Positions 5,498-13,084 of a stretch of 15,306 nucleotides of DNA are shown one piece after another. The notes beneath the pieces were generated by a model that searched no databases, had not been told where the DNA came from, and saw only the letters and a list, made by a program, of their open reading frames with translations. The position numbers were made by a program, and so were the translations under genes. Positions within the stretch are counted from its first letter, which is position 1; each line of letters starts with the position of its first letter. Location of the stretch: positions 1 through 15,306 of the forward strand of contig JBMFWH010000031.1 in NCBI GenBank assembly GCA_049965455.1, given 5' to 3'. The DNA comes from JAVRLB01 sp049965455 (lineage in GTDB: Archaea; Thermoplasmatota; Thermoplasmata; Thermoplasmatales; ARK-15).

Positions 5498-6982
5498 GTG
5501 CAAATAAAAATGGATCTGTTTGAGCAGAAAAGCATGGATAAAGTGGGAATAATATATGGAGACGTGGGCACAACACAGGTACAGTTTACGGTCGTGTCCA
5601 GCATAGATCAGGGAGAATATGTGCAGATCAAGCATCAGACTGTAGGATGGGTGCTTGGGAGAATAGACACAATAGAGAGAAAAACGGATTTATCTTCAGT
5701 CAGGGCGCTGGAGATGAACAATGGCGAAAAGGTGCCGATACAGGAAACGATAGTAGGAACTATAACGATCATAGGCTACAGGGATGATGCGGGGGTATTA
5801 CAATATCCAAAAACTCCTTTTTTTGCAGGTGCCGAAATATACAAAGCCCAGGATTCTGTCATAAAAAAAGTGATAGGAATAGACGCGATCAAGAAGACTG
5901 GTGCCTTTATCGGTAAACTTTACAACCATGACATTCCGATATACCTGGACATAAACAGCCTGATCCAGAAACATGTAAGCATTCTTTCAAAGACTGGCGG
6001 TGGGAAAAGTTACTTGACAGGCGTGATACTTGAAGAGCTTTTAAAGCATAATGTTACGGCCGTGGTAATTGATCCGCATGGAGAGTACAGCAGCATAAAA
6101 AGCCCTTCTAAAAACTCAGAGCAGTTAAAAAAATATGATCTGGATCCCAAAGGATTTGATTCCGACCTTCTGGTATTCAGTCCTGATACAACAGTAAACA
6201 AGGACTCTAAACCGCTAAAGTTCACTTTGTTTCAGATGACTTCCAGAGAGCTGTTAACCTTGATGAACCTTGCAGATTACAGGCCTTATCTCGTGCCACT
6301 GCGAAAAGCCATAGACCGCCTGAAACTCTCTAAAGTAGAGTATGGTGTGGAAGACATAATCCGCGTTCTTGAAGAGGAAGAAGAATCCGCAACCGTGAAT
6401 GTGCTGGTTAATGCGCTGACTTATCTTAACGAGATCGGGATATTCGAAAAGAAAGGCACGAAGATAGACGAGATTGTGCAGAAAGGAAAGCTATCGATCA
6501 TAAACCTCAGGGGCGTACCGCCAGACATACAGGAACTTGTTACACAGAGACTGTCCTTCGCATTGTTCGAGCTCAGGAAAAGGGACAAGATTCCGCCATT
6601 GATGCTTGTAGTGGAAGAATGCCACAATTTTGTGCCACAGCAAGGCAAGGCTCTTTCATCAAAGATATTGAGGACCATTGCTTCAGAAGGACGCAAGTTC
6701 GGGCTAGGACTGTGCCTGATCTCGCAGAGGCCTGCCAAAGTGGACAAAAATGTGTTGAGCCAGTGCAATACGCAGATCATACTTAAGGTCACGAACCCGA
6801 ATGATCTAAAAGCGATCGGAAGCTCCGTAGAAGGGTTGACTCGAGGATCTCTGGAAGAGATCCAGAGATTGCCGGTCGGAGTTGCGCTGGTAATGGGTGG
6901 GAACCTGAACATGCCACTATTTGTGGAGATACGACCCAGACAGAGCAAACATGGTGGGGAAAGCGTTAATATCGTGGGGTGA
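5498..6982 (+). CDS. herA: HerA hexameric DNA translocase/helicase
   Basis: HerA forms a hexameric ring that pumps double-stranded DNA and, with the nuclease NurA and Mre11-Rad50, resects DNA ends for homologous recombination. The 494-residue protein has an N-terminal HAS beta-barrel (about 15-95) and a RecA/FtsK-like ATPase domain with Walker A SKTGGGKS (164-171), DPHGEYS (192-198), Walker B LMLVVEE (368-374), and the HerA motifs IASEGRKFGLGLCLISQRP (394-412) and QCNTQIILKVTNPND (422-436). GTG at 5498 is chosen because AGGAG lies six bases before it; the ATG at 5510, preceded by AAGGTG, would shorten the protein by four residues. It overlaps the DUF357 gene. nurA, mre11 and rad50 are not in the window. 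Confidence 0.93.
   Translation: MQIKMDLFEQKSMDKVGIIYGDVGTTQVQFTVVSSIDQGEYVQIKHQTVGWVLGRIDTIERKTDLSSVRALEMNNGEKVPIQETIVGTITIIGYRDDAGVLQYPKTPFFAGAEIYKAQDSVIKKVIGIDAIKKTGAFIGKLYNHDIPIYLDINSLIQKHVSILSKTGGGKSYLTGVILEELLKHNVTAVVIDPHGEYSSIKSPSKNSEQLKKYDLDPKGFDSDLLVFSPDTTVNKDSKPLKFTLFQMTSRELLTLMNLADYRPYLVPLRKAIDRLKLSKVEYGVEDIIRVLEEEEESATVNVLVNALTYLNEIGIFEKKGTKIDEIVQKGKLSIINLRGVPPDIQELVTQRLSFALFELRKRDKIPPLMLVVEECHNFVPQQGKALSSKILRTIASEGRKFGLGLCLISQRPAKVDKNVLSQCNTQIILKVTNPNDLKAIGSSVEGLTRGSLEEIQRLPVGVALVMGGNLNMPLFVEIRPRQSKHGGESVNIVG
6978..6982 (+). promoter_or_regulatory. ribosome binding site of the DUF357 gene
   Basis: GGTGA includes the herA stop codon and lies five bases before GTG at 6988. It favours that start over the overlapping GTG at 6979. 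Confidence 0.55.
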
Positions 6983-6987
6983 GCTTA

Positions 6988-7281
6988 GTGAACACAACAA
7001 TAGAAAAAGAGAAACTCGAGCATTATCTGGATCTTACCAAGGCCGCGCTGGAAAAAGTGAGGGTTGCTGCGCCAGAGCCATCACATTTAAATCGTGTTTC
7101 GGCTGATTTTTTGAACATGATCTGGTCCTATTATAGAGATGCCTTGTATTTTTATGAGCATGTAGACTACGTGAACTCTTTTGCGGCTGTGAATTATGCG
7201 TATGGCTGGCTTGATGCCGGGGCGAGGCTTGGATTATTTGAGGTGTCTGGAGACCACAGGCTCTTCACGCTCACTGAATAG
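6988..7281 (+). CDS. DUF357 family protein
   Basis: A 97-residue, all-helical protein of the archaeal DUF357 family; its molecular role is not established. The family signature is clear in the second half: a Tyr/Asp-rich helix (YYRDALYFYEH) followed by DYVNSFAAVNYAYGWLDAGARLG and a short end, FEVSGDHRLF. GTG at 6988 is preferred because GGTGA lies five bases upstream; the in-frame GTG at 6979 would add three residues. It starts six bases after the herA stop and must be co-transcribed with it, which suggests a link to DNA-end processing, though the pairing alone does not prove it. Its last 11 bases overlap the 3' end of the convergent gene. Confidence 0.8.
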   Translation: MNTTIEKEKLEHYLDLTKAALEKVRVAAPEPSHLNRVSADFLNMIWSYYRDALYFYEHVDYVNSFAAVNYAYGWLDAGARLGLFEVSGDHRLFTLTE

Positions 7282-8758
7282 CTTTGTAACACCCTTTTTT
7301 TGTTTCGTATATAAATCTACTTTCTTTCAATGCACTAAAAAGCTTTTCTATCTCCCAGCTGTCCATATCCTTTTCAAACAGCAATTTTTCAAAGTCATCA
7401 TATTGCCAGCAGTCTGGCAAAAACCAGCTTAGTTCCGATACAGCCCTCATTGCTATTTTCTGTTTTCTCTGCGTATTAGATACGATTTTCAGTTTCGCTA
7501 GCTCTTTCTTTATCTGGGGACTGTACTGTTCATAGATCCGCTCCAGAATATCTGTCAAATGAGCGGACACGGACTGTTCTATGACCATATTATCAAGCCC
7601 GTATCGTTTAAGTGAATTGACCATGCGTATTGCCTGCTCTCCCAATCCACCGTAAACGCTATCGTTGAAGAACACGTTATTTTCCATGCATTCTTTGATC
7701 TCAGGAATATTTTTCTCTATGTTATGCAGCATCCTGGCCCTAATCTCAAATATCTCTTTTGCACTTAGCTCGCTCTGTACATTAGAAAAATGCTTTAATA
7801 ATGCCATGTGTCCAATATCTAAAGAGTACTCTTTCAGTTCACCGAGCTCAAACTGCAGATCTTCCTTTGAAACCAGCAATGGCTGGTCTATGTAAGTGAT
7901 AATATCTTTCTGCAAGGCTGATAACTCATTAGCCTTTCCCGATTTTATAGTGGTAAAAGTGAGCTCTAAAGAGTTGGTTCTAGATCCTAATAATCTGGAC
8001 ACTTCATCTTCTGCACTGTGCTGATATTTGATGGGCATTGAAAATTTTTTGCTTATTTTTTCTCTTTCATCATATTGGTTCGTGTACGATATTATTCCGG
8101 ACCTGAACAGGGGATGTATCACTGTTTCGATCTCTTTCACAGAGTCCTTGATGTTCCGCACCGTTGTCAGATCCGTAAAATGAGATGAGCCTGGCTCGTA
8201 ATTTATAAAATATGCTCCAATCCCGCCGCTTTTGCTGTAATATAGGGGCGTGCTGATGTAAAATAACTTTAAGAACCTGTTTAACAGAGAACCGTTCTTA
8301 TCTACGCTTTCATCGATCATGTTGAGCAACCTGTGCTCGTCTATTGCCGGTTGTACCTCTTTAAACACCGTATTCATGTCTATAGGATCCAGCTCGTTTA
8401 TTAAAACAAAGCGACCTGAAATGGTAATGTAATTTGATAATTCGTCAATGATTCCTTTGCATCTTATATAATTGTTTTTTAAAGTTCTGGCAATCGAATC
8501 GGGAATTAGAACTAGTATCGACACAGAACTTTGATCAAAGCTGGGCACAAGCATCCTGACCTTATAGGTACCGTATATCTTGAAAAGGAAAGGTTCTAGC
8601 AAGTATCCTATTTTCTCTGTGTATCGGGACTTTAGTAAAAATCCAGATCCTTCCCATTCTCTATTTAAAAAAAGTGTGCTTTTTTTTGTAAAAGCATTAT
8701 TTAGGTGCCTGTTCAGCCTGTTTCCCCTGCTATAATAAAAATCATACATTTTCCTCAT
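7271..8758 (-). CDS. hypothetical protein, 495 residues
   Basis: I do not recognise this protein. The first ~160 residues look beta-rich, with alternating hydrophobic stretches such as YKVRMLVPSF and VSILVLIPDSI. The middle (about 290-430) is strongly helical and charged. The last ~60 residues (from SELSWFLPDC to YETKKGCYKAI) read like a winged-helix domain: a helix, WEIEKLFSALKESRFIYE, then a hairpin. There is no Walker A loop, no metal-binding cluster, no signal peptide and no membrane segment. Its ATG overlaps the stop of the upstream small gene as ATGA, so the two form an operon. ATG at 8749, preceded by GAGG, is an alternative start three residues in. The arrangement recalls replication or repair proteins, but no function is claimed. 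Confidence 0.75.
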   Translation of the reverse strand: MRKMYDFYYSRGNRLNRHLNNAFTKKSTLFLNREWEGSGFLLKSRYTEKIGYLLEPFLFKIYGTYKVRMLVPSFDQSSVSILVLIPDSIARTLKNNYIRCKGIIDELSNYITISGRFVLINELDPIDMNTVFKEVQPAIDEHRLLNMIDESVDKNGSLLNRFLKLFYISTPLYYSKSGGIGAYFINYEPGSSHFTDLTTVRNIKDSVKEIETVIHPLFRSGIISYTNQYDEREKISKKFSMPIKYQHSAEDEVSRLLGSRTNSLELTFTTIKSGKANELSALQKDIITYIDQPLLVSKEDLQFELGELKEYSLDIGHMALLKHFSNVQSELSAKEIFEIRARMLHNIEKNIPEIKECMENNVFFNDSVYGGLGEQAIRMVNSLKRYGLDNMVIEQSVSAHLTDILERIYEQYSPQIKKELAKLKIVSNTQRKQKIAMRAVSELSWFLPDCWQYDDFEKLLFEKDMDSWEIEKLFSALKESRFIYETKKGCYKAIQ

Positions 8759-9036
8759 CTATACTTGCTGTATCTAAACAACAGGTTTATCAAGCTTTCG
8801 GCCATAGGATCTGTCAATATGCCTTCCTGCTTTTTTTTCAGTATGAACTCTTTTGCGTCATTTATTCCCAACCTTGAGGCTTTTGCATAAATGGACCCGG
8901 AAATAGAGCCTCTAACGTTTTCTGGCAATGATTCCAGCACTTTGTTAGTCAAATATGTAAATTCAGGAGTTTTGTGCATATCCAATTTCCTGTTTTTTTT
9001 AGATACGTTTCTTTTCTTATAATCTGTATTAACCAT
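8755..9036 (-). CDS. hypothetical small basic protein
   Basis: Not recognised. The 93-residue protein has a very basic N-terminus (KKRNVSKKNRK, about 7-17) that looks disordered and nucleic-acid-binding. A compact helical part follows (about 25-90), with LTNKVLESLPENVRGSISG and ASRLGINDAKEFILKK. The frame extends up to an ATG at 9054, but AAGGAG (minus strand, 9046-9041) sits just before two adjacent ATG codons at 9039 and 9036. The second, four bases away, is chosen. A TTTAAAA box about 27 bases before 9036 could alternatively give a leaderless start at the same place. It is coupled to the 495-residue gene by a four-base overlap, so the pair probably act together. Confidence 0.65.
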   Translation of the reverse strand: MVNTDYKKRNVSKKNRKLDMHKTPEFTYLTNKVLESLPENVRGSISGSIYAKASRLGINDAKEFILKKKQEGILTDPMAESLINLLFRYSKYR

Positions 9037-9133
9037 CATACTCCTTAAATTCATATTTGTTTTAAACTTTTCGGTTATTTTTTATCTTAGATGTTTCAAA
9101 ATTCAATATTTTTGAGATAAATGCTCAGATACT

Positions 9134-9142
9134 TTTAAATAT
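9134..9142 (+). promoter_or_regulatory. TATA-like box of the COG2108 gene
   Basis: TTTAAATAT is centred 30 bases before ATG 9168 and no ribosome binding site follows, so transcription probably begins at the start codon. Confidence 0.5.
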
Positions 9143-9167
9143 CATTATTTATTTAAATACCCTGAGA

Positions 9168-10241
9168 ATGATAAAATTACAGAAAGGATCCGCCACCACG
9201 AAGCCATTGCCTGAAGGATGTAGCCTATGTGCTTTGGGTGGCAAGATGGTTTTGTTCGTAACCGGGTTATGCAGCCATCACTGTTATTACTGTCCGTTAA
9301 GCGACCAAAAAAAGAATCTGGACGTGGTTTATGCGGATGAGATGCCTGTTAAAGATGACAAAGACATAATATATGAGGCAAAGATGATCAGCGCTTTAGG
9401 AACCGGCATAACCGGGGGAGATCCATTAATAAAGCTGGACAGGACTTTGAAATACATCAATTTATTAAAACAGGAGTTTGGAAAAAAGCATCATATTCAT
9501 CTGTACACTGTGACCGGCACCAAAGACGCCTTTAAAAAACTGAAAGAGGCGGGTCTAGACGATCTAAGAATTCATGTTCCTGAGATTTACTGGACCCGGT
9601 TGAAAAGCTCTGGTTATGCAAACATTCTCATGAACGCGGTGAACGCAGAGCTCAATGTTGGCATCGAGGTGCCTGTGATCCCGCATAAAGAAAAAGAGTT
9701 ATTAACACTTATCAATGCTGCAGAGTCATTAAATGTAAATTTTATAAACCTTAACGAGCTTGAGTTTTCAGACACAAACTGGCAGAGCATGAAACTTCTA
9801 AATTTTGAGACAAAATCCTACATTTCGACAGCAGTAAAAGGCAGCGAAGCTACTGCTTTAAAGGTGTTGGAAGAATCGGATACCGACATGATAGTCCATT
9901 ACTGTTCTGCGGCATTTAAAGACGGAATCCAGATGAAGAACCGGCTAAAAAGAAGAGCGAAGAACGTAGCAAAAGAATACGAGATAATCACTAGAGACAG
10001 CACCTTGCTTAGAGGCGAGATCGTAACCGATACTCCTGAAAAGCTGGCATCACGTTTGATAAAAAAATACGATGTTCCTGAAACATTAATAGAAATTAAG
10101 TCTGACAAGATATACATAGCGCCATGGATACTTGAAAAGATTGCAAAAAAGCTAGATGAACAGTGTTACATAACGGAAGTGTATCCAACGTGGGATCAGT
10201 TGGAAGTAGAAAAAATTAACATAAAAACCGAAAAATTATAA
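9168..10241 (+). CDS. radical SAM protein, COG2108 family
   Basis: The 357-residue protein belongs to an archaeal radical-SAM family related to pyruvate formate-lyase activating enzyme; its substrate is unknown. The [4Fe-4S]/SAM motif is CxxxCxxC, CSHHCYYC at 35-42. It is followed by an SAM-binding GGDP (83-86) in place of the common GGEP, then the radical-SAM half-barrel with IHLYTVTG and a conserved INLNELEFSDTN stretch (about 193-204). Extra cysteines occur at 18 and 21 (CSLC, ahead of the radical-SAM motif) and at 246 (HYCS). They could hold an auxiliary cluster or zinc. The C-terminal 80 residues form a separate alpha/beta tail. It has its own promoter and is separated from the next operon by 43 bases. 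Confidence 0.82.
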   Translation: MIKLQKGSATTKPLPEGCSLCALGGKMVLFVTGLCSHHCYYCPLSDQKKNLDVVYADEMPVKDDKDIIYEAKMISALGTGITGGDPLIKLDRTLKYINLLKQEFGKKHHIHLYTVTGTKDAFKKLKEAGLDDLRIHVPEIYWTRLKSSGYANILMNAVNAELNVGIEVPVIPHKEKELLTLINAAESLNVNFINLNELEFSDTNWQSMKLLNFETKSYISTAVKGSEATALKVLEESDTDMIVHYCSAAFKDGIQMKNRLKRRAKNVAKEYEIITRDSTLLRGEIVTDTPEKLASRLIKKYDVPETLIEIKSDKIYIAPWILEKIAKKLDEQCYITEVYPTWDQLEVEKINIKTEKL

Positions 10242-10250
10242 AATAAGCAA

Positions 10251-10260
10251 AGATATATAC
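10251..10260 (+). promoter_or_regulatory. TATA-like box of the five-gene pyrC operon
   Basis: AGATATATAC is centred about 29 bases before ATG 10285, which predicts a leaderless first gene. AGGTGA (10270-10275) lies between box and ATG but would be left out of such a transcript. No other convincing promoter is seen until after pyrC. Confidence 0.5.
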
Positions 10261-10284
10261 TATCTTCAAAGGTGAAAATAATAA

Positions 10285-11313
10285 ATGATTCGTTTTGGCA
10301 TAGCTGGAATTCCACTATCTTCAAAGGGAAGAACTTTGAGAGACGGTATTGAAGACGCTTATTTAATGGGATTAAGTGCTTTAGAAGTGCAGTTTTTGAA
10401 AGTGAACATTTTCGAGAAAGAGGCGTTTGAAGAGTCTGGATTATATCCTAGGGAAGTGGTTCCAGATAAGAGAGAAGAGAGCAGGATAATTGTAAATATC
10501 AGCAGGGCTGATAAAAACGGGAATTTTGTGCCAATAGGCATAAACTCAAAGATCGAGGAAAATGACATATTGCAGATTCTGCAGTGGAACCTGGCAAGAA
10601 GCTATGAAGAGCTCAGGGACCTAAAGACTCTGGCAAAAGAGCTGGATATAAAAATTAACATCCATACACCATATTACATGGACCTCATAAACAATTCCAA
10701 TCTGATCGAGAGGTCTATAAATTACATACTCTGGTCTTCATATCTGGGTAACGAGCTGGGTGCCGAGATGGTGATCAGCAATATAGGATTATATGAGAAG
10801 TTAAAGTCCAACGATGCTTTAAAAATTGTTGACAAGAATGTAAAGCAAATACGAAAGATATTAAAGAAAGAAAAGATTAATTTAAGGCTGGGGTTTGAAA
10901 CTTCAGAAAAGAAAGAGGTATTTGGAACGCTTGACGAGCTTGTTACGCTGAGCAAGAATAACAGCGGTGTGTTGCCTGTTATAAATTTTGCAAAGCTATT
11001 CGCGAGGCAAGACTACACGTTAAAAGAAAAAGAAGAGTATGAAACAGTATTGGACATGGTAAAACCATACTATAAAAATGAGCTCTATTTTCAATTTGCA
11101 GGCATTGAGTTTACGGCAAATAATGATATCAGGATTTCACCGGTCAAAAAAGGGGACTTAAAATTCGAGGATCTTGCAGATCTATTAGTGCATGATGACA
11201 GGGAGATCACCATAATATCGAATTCACCATTGATCGAGCATGATGCCCAGTACATGAGGATAATATATGAGCGTAAGTTGGGAGACTTATTGCAGAAAAA
11301 GGTGAAAAAATGA
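10285..11313 (+). CDS. TIM-barrel protein, endonuclease IV/xylose isomerase-like, divergent
   Basis: The 342-residue protein resembles archaeal members of the AP endonuclease 2 (xylose isomerase-like TIM barrel) family. It shows the N-terminal FGIAGIPLSSKGRTLRDGIE, the NIHTPYYMDL strand with His127, LGFETSEKKEVFGTLDEL with Glu205, and the end SPVKKGDLKFEDL and ISNSPLIEHDAQYM. Relatives bind two or three metal ions through histidines. From memory of the family, several are replaced here: SNIG (165-168) for a strand ending in His-x-Gly, NFAKLFAR (234-241) for an AHIHAR-like strand, and FQFAG (269-273) for an HFAG/HFSG-like strand. Catalytic metal binding is therefore doubtful. Its stop overlaps the next ATG by four bases (ATGA), so it is made together with the SIS-domain protein. 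Confidence 0.72.
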   Translation: MIRFGIAGIPLSSKGRTLRDGIEDAYLMGLSALEVQFLKVNIFEKEAFEESGLYPREVVPDKREESRIIVNISRADKNGNFVPIGINSKIEENDILQILQWNLARSYEELRDLKTLAKELDIKINIHTPYYMDLINNSNLIERSINYILWSSYLGNELGAEMVISNIGLYEKLKSNDALKIVDKNVKQIRKILKKEKINLRLGFETSEKKEVFGTLDELVTLSKNNSGVLPVINFAKLFARQDYTLKEKEEYETVLDMVKPYYKNELYFQFAGIEFTANNDIRISPVKKGDLKFEDLADLLVHDDREITIISNSPLIEHDAQYMRIIYERKLGDLLQKKVKK

Positions 11314-11849
11314 TATTTAACGCAGCTGAAGATTATATACTGGATCACCTGCGAGATACTATTGACCAGATTGAAAAAGAGAAGATAGAGTCGGCTGTAA
11401 ATATGATTTTAGAGACAAACCATGTGTTTGTGTACGGGGCTGGCAGGTCAGGCATAATCAGCAAAGCTTTTGCCATGAGGCTGGTGCAGCTGGGAATTAC
11501 AGCATATTTTATAGGAGAGACAATAACCCCGATAGTAACAGACCGGGACTTGACCATACTGATTTCAAATCAGGGAACAACCAAGTCCACATTGTTGGTA
11601 GCGCAGGTATGCAAAAAAGTAAAATCCAAGATCATAGTGTTGACAGGAAACGGAAATGCGCCGCTATTAAAATATGCGAACCTATCATTCATATTAAAGA
11701 TAAAAAAAGATAATCCAGAGCTGGCACCTTTAGGTACGCTATTCGAATTGAACACGTTGCTATTTTTTGACAGTTTAATAGCCCAGCTTATGTCAGTGAT
11801 GAATGAAACAGAAAAGAGCATGAGATCCAGGCATGCCATATGGGTTTAG
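11310..11849 (+). CDS. hxlB: 6-phospho-3-hexuloisomerase-like SIS-domain protein
   Basis: PHI interconverts D-arabino-3-hexulose 6-phosphate and fructose 6-phosphate in the ribulose monophosphate route, which many archaea run in reverse to make ribose phosphate. The 179-residue length and order match archaeal PHI: VYGAGRSGIISKAFAMRLVQLG (41-62), the TPIV loop, a phosphate-loop strand LTILISNQGTT (81-91), LAPLGTLFELNTLLFFD (138-154) with Glu146, and the end SMRSRHA with His175. The phosphate loop is unusual, reading SNQGTT where PHI and other SIS proteins usually have SGSGxT. Its partner hexulose-phosphate synthase is not in the window. It overlaps the TIM-barrel gene by four bases and is 11 bases from queE. 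Confidence 0.75.
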   Translation: MIFNAAEDYILDHLRDTIDQIEKEKIESAVNMILETNHVFVYGAGRSGIISKAFAMRLVQLGITAYFIGETITPIVTDRDLTILISNQGTTKSTLLVAQVCKKVKSKIIVLTGNGNAPLLKYANLSFILKIKKDNPELAPLGTLFELNTLLFFDSLIAQLMSVMNETEKSMRSRHAIWV

Positions 11850-11860
11850 AAGGATGAAAA

Positions 11861-12490
11861 ATGAAGATCAATGAGATATTTTATTCAATACAGGGAGAAG
11901 GTATACATATCGGGATACCGATGGTTTTTGTACGTTTTACAGGCTGCAATTTAAGATGCGAGTGGTGCGATACAAAATATGCATTTTTTGAAGGTTCGCA
12001 AATGAACGTGGAAGAGGTAATGACAGAGATCAAAAAGTACAAGGCCCGATGGGTCTGCATAACTGGCGGAGAGCCTTTACTGCAGGAAGACGTGTATGCA
12101 CTGATATACCAGCTTTTAAAAGAAGAGTATAACATACTTATCCAGACAAACGGATCGATATCATTAATAGACGTTCCTTGTGAAGATACGATATTTATAA
12201 ACATGGACATCAAAACGCCATCTTCAAAGATGCAGGACAAGCTTTTAGATTCAAATCTTGAGATTTTGGGCAAGAAAGACAGCATCAAATTTGTGATTGC
12301 GGATGAAGAAGATTATAAATACATGAGACGATTTTTAAAAGAGCATGAGATAGAAAGCGAAGTGATCTTGCAGCCAGAGGGAAACAAGAACTATAAAGAA
12401 CTCGTGGAAAAAGTGTTGAAAGACCGGTTGAATGTAAGAGTATTGCCACAGCTTCATAAATTGATATGGGGTGAGAAGCATGGAGTTTGA
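11861..12490 (+). CDS. queE: 7-carboxy-7-deazaguanine synthase QueE
   Basis: QueE is a radical-SAM enzyme that contracts the ring of 6-carboxy-tetrahydropterin to 7-carboxy-7-deazaguanine, the step that builds the core of archaeosine, the base at position 15 of archaeal tRNA. The 209-residue protein has the family start INEIFYSIQGEG, the cluster motif CNLRCEWC (Cys29, Cys33, Cys36) and DTKYAF just after, then ITGGEPLLQ (67-75) for SAM binding, and ILIQTNGS and MDIKTPSS strands. A Gln-Pro pair (LQPEG) near 171 and the end RVLPQLHKLIWG are also typical. GGATGAAAA lies before the ATG. No queC, queD or folE homologue is in the window. It overlaps the AMMECR1 gene by 11 bases. Confidence 0.93.
   Translation: MKINEIFYSIQGEGIHIGIPMVFVRFTGCNLRCEWCDTKYAFFEGSQMNVEEVMTEIKKYKARWVCITGGEPLLQEDVYALIYQLLKEEYNILIQTNGSISLIDVPCEDTIFINMDIKTPSSKMQDKLLDSNLEILGKKDSIKFVIADEEDYKYMRRFLKEHEIESEVILQPEGNKNYKELVEKVLKDRLNVRVLPQLHKLIWGEKHGV
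12470..12474 (+). promoter_or_regulatory. ribosome binding site of the AMMECR1 gene
   Basis: GGTGA inside the end of queE lies five bases before ATG 12480. It argues against the earlier in-frame GTG at 12471, which is part of the motif itself. Confidence 0.6.
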
Positions 12491-13082
12491 GGATAAAGAG
12501 GGAATACTGGCAGTTCAGATATCCCGGGATGCGGTAACAGAGTATTTGAAAGAGCACAGGATGACCGTTCCTGAGAAAGTTCCTGACAAGTTTAAGATGA
12601 AGGCGGGAGTATTCACCACAATCTCCAGCTATCCATCAAAAGAGCTGAGAGGATGCATTGGTTTTCCAGAGCCTATTTATCCGCTGATAGATGCGCTAGT
12701 AAAATCCGCCATTTACGCGGCTACTGAAGATCCCAGGTTCATGCCCGTGGAGTATAGCGAGCTTGATCATCTAGTTTTTGAGGTATCGTTATTGACGCCT
12801 CCATCATTGATCAGCATCAATGATCCTGAAGACTATTTCAGCATCATAAAAATAGGGCAAGACGGCCTTATTGCAGAGCTGGGCGGAATGCGCGGCTTAT
12901 TGTTGCCGCAGGTACCTGTTGAGAACTCCTGGGACGTGAAGACCTATCTTGTTGAAACGTGCCTTAAGGCAGGGTTAAGTCCAAGTTGCTGGAAAAACAA
13001 AAATGTCAGGTTTTACAAGTTTTCAGGGATCATATTTGAAGAAATGGAACCTAAAGGAAAGATTGTGAGAAAGAGGATCTGA
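12480..13082 (+). CDS. AMMECR1 domain protein
   Basis: AMMECR1 proteins occur in archaea, some bacteria and eukaryotes; their biochemical role is unknown. The 200-residue chain covers the whole domain. Visible signatures are VFTTISSYPSKELRGCIGF, with the hallmark LRGCIG (56-61) and invariant Cys59, then AIYAATEDPRF, a strand VFEVSLLTPP, the loop IGQDGLIAELGGMRGLLLPQVPVE, and the end CWKNKNVRFYKFSGIIFEE. All conserved pieces are there. In many archaea this domain is encoded near MEMO1 or AmmeMemoRadiSam genes; here its neighbours are queE and pyrC, with an 11-base overlap upstream and a two-base gap downstream, so all are co-translated. Two radical-SAM genes lie within 4 kb, but no MEMO gene. 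Confidence 0.9.
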   Translation: MEFEDKEGILAVQISRDAVTEYLKEHRMTVPEKVPDKFKMKAGVFTTISSYPSKELRGCIGFPEPIYPLIDALVKSAIYAATEDPRFMPVEYSELDHLVFEVSLLTPPSLISINDPEDYFSIIKIGQDGLIAELGGMRGLLLPQVPVENSWDVKTYLVETCLKAGLSPSCWKNKNVRFYKFSGIIFEEMEPKGKIVRKRI

Positions 13083-13084
13083 TC

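Noticed and set aside
6421..6948. Minus-strand 175-residue open frame opposite herA
   Set aside because: It is a shadow of the herA ATPase domain; composition and lack of motifs do not support a gene.
9037..9054. ATG at 9054 as start of the small basic protein
   Set aside because: The AAGGAG motif lies downstream of that ATG and directly ahead of the ATG pair at 9039/9036.
12471..12479. GTG at 12471 as start of the AMMECR1 protein
   Set aside because: The GTG is part of the GGTGA ribosome binding site of the ATG at 12480.
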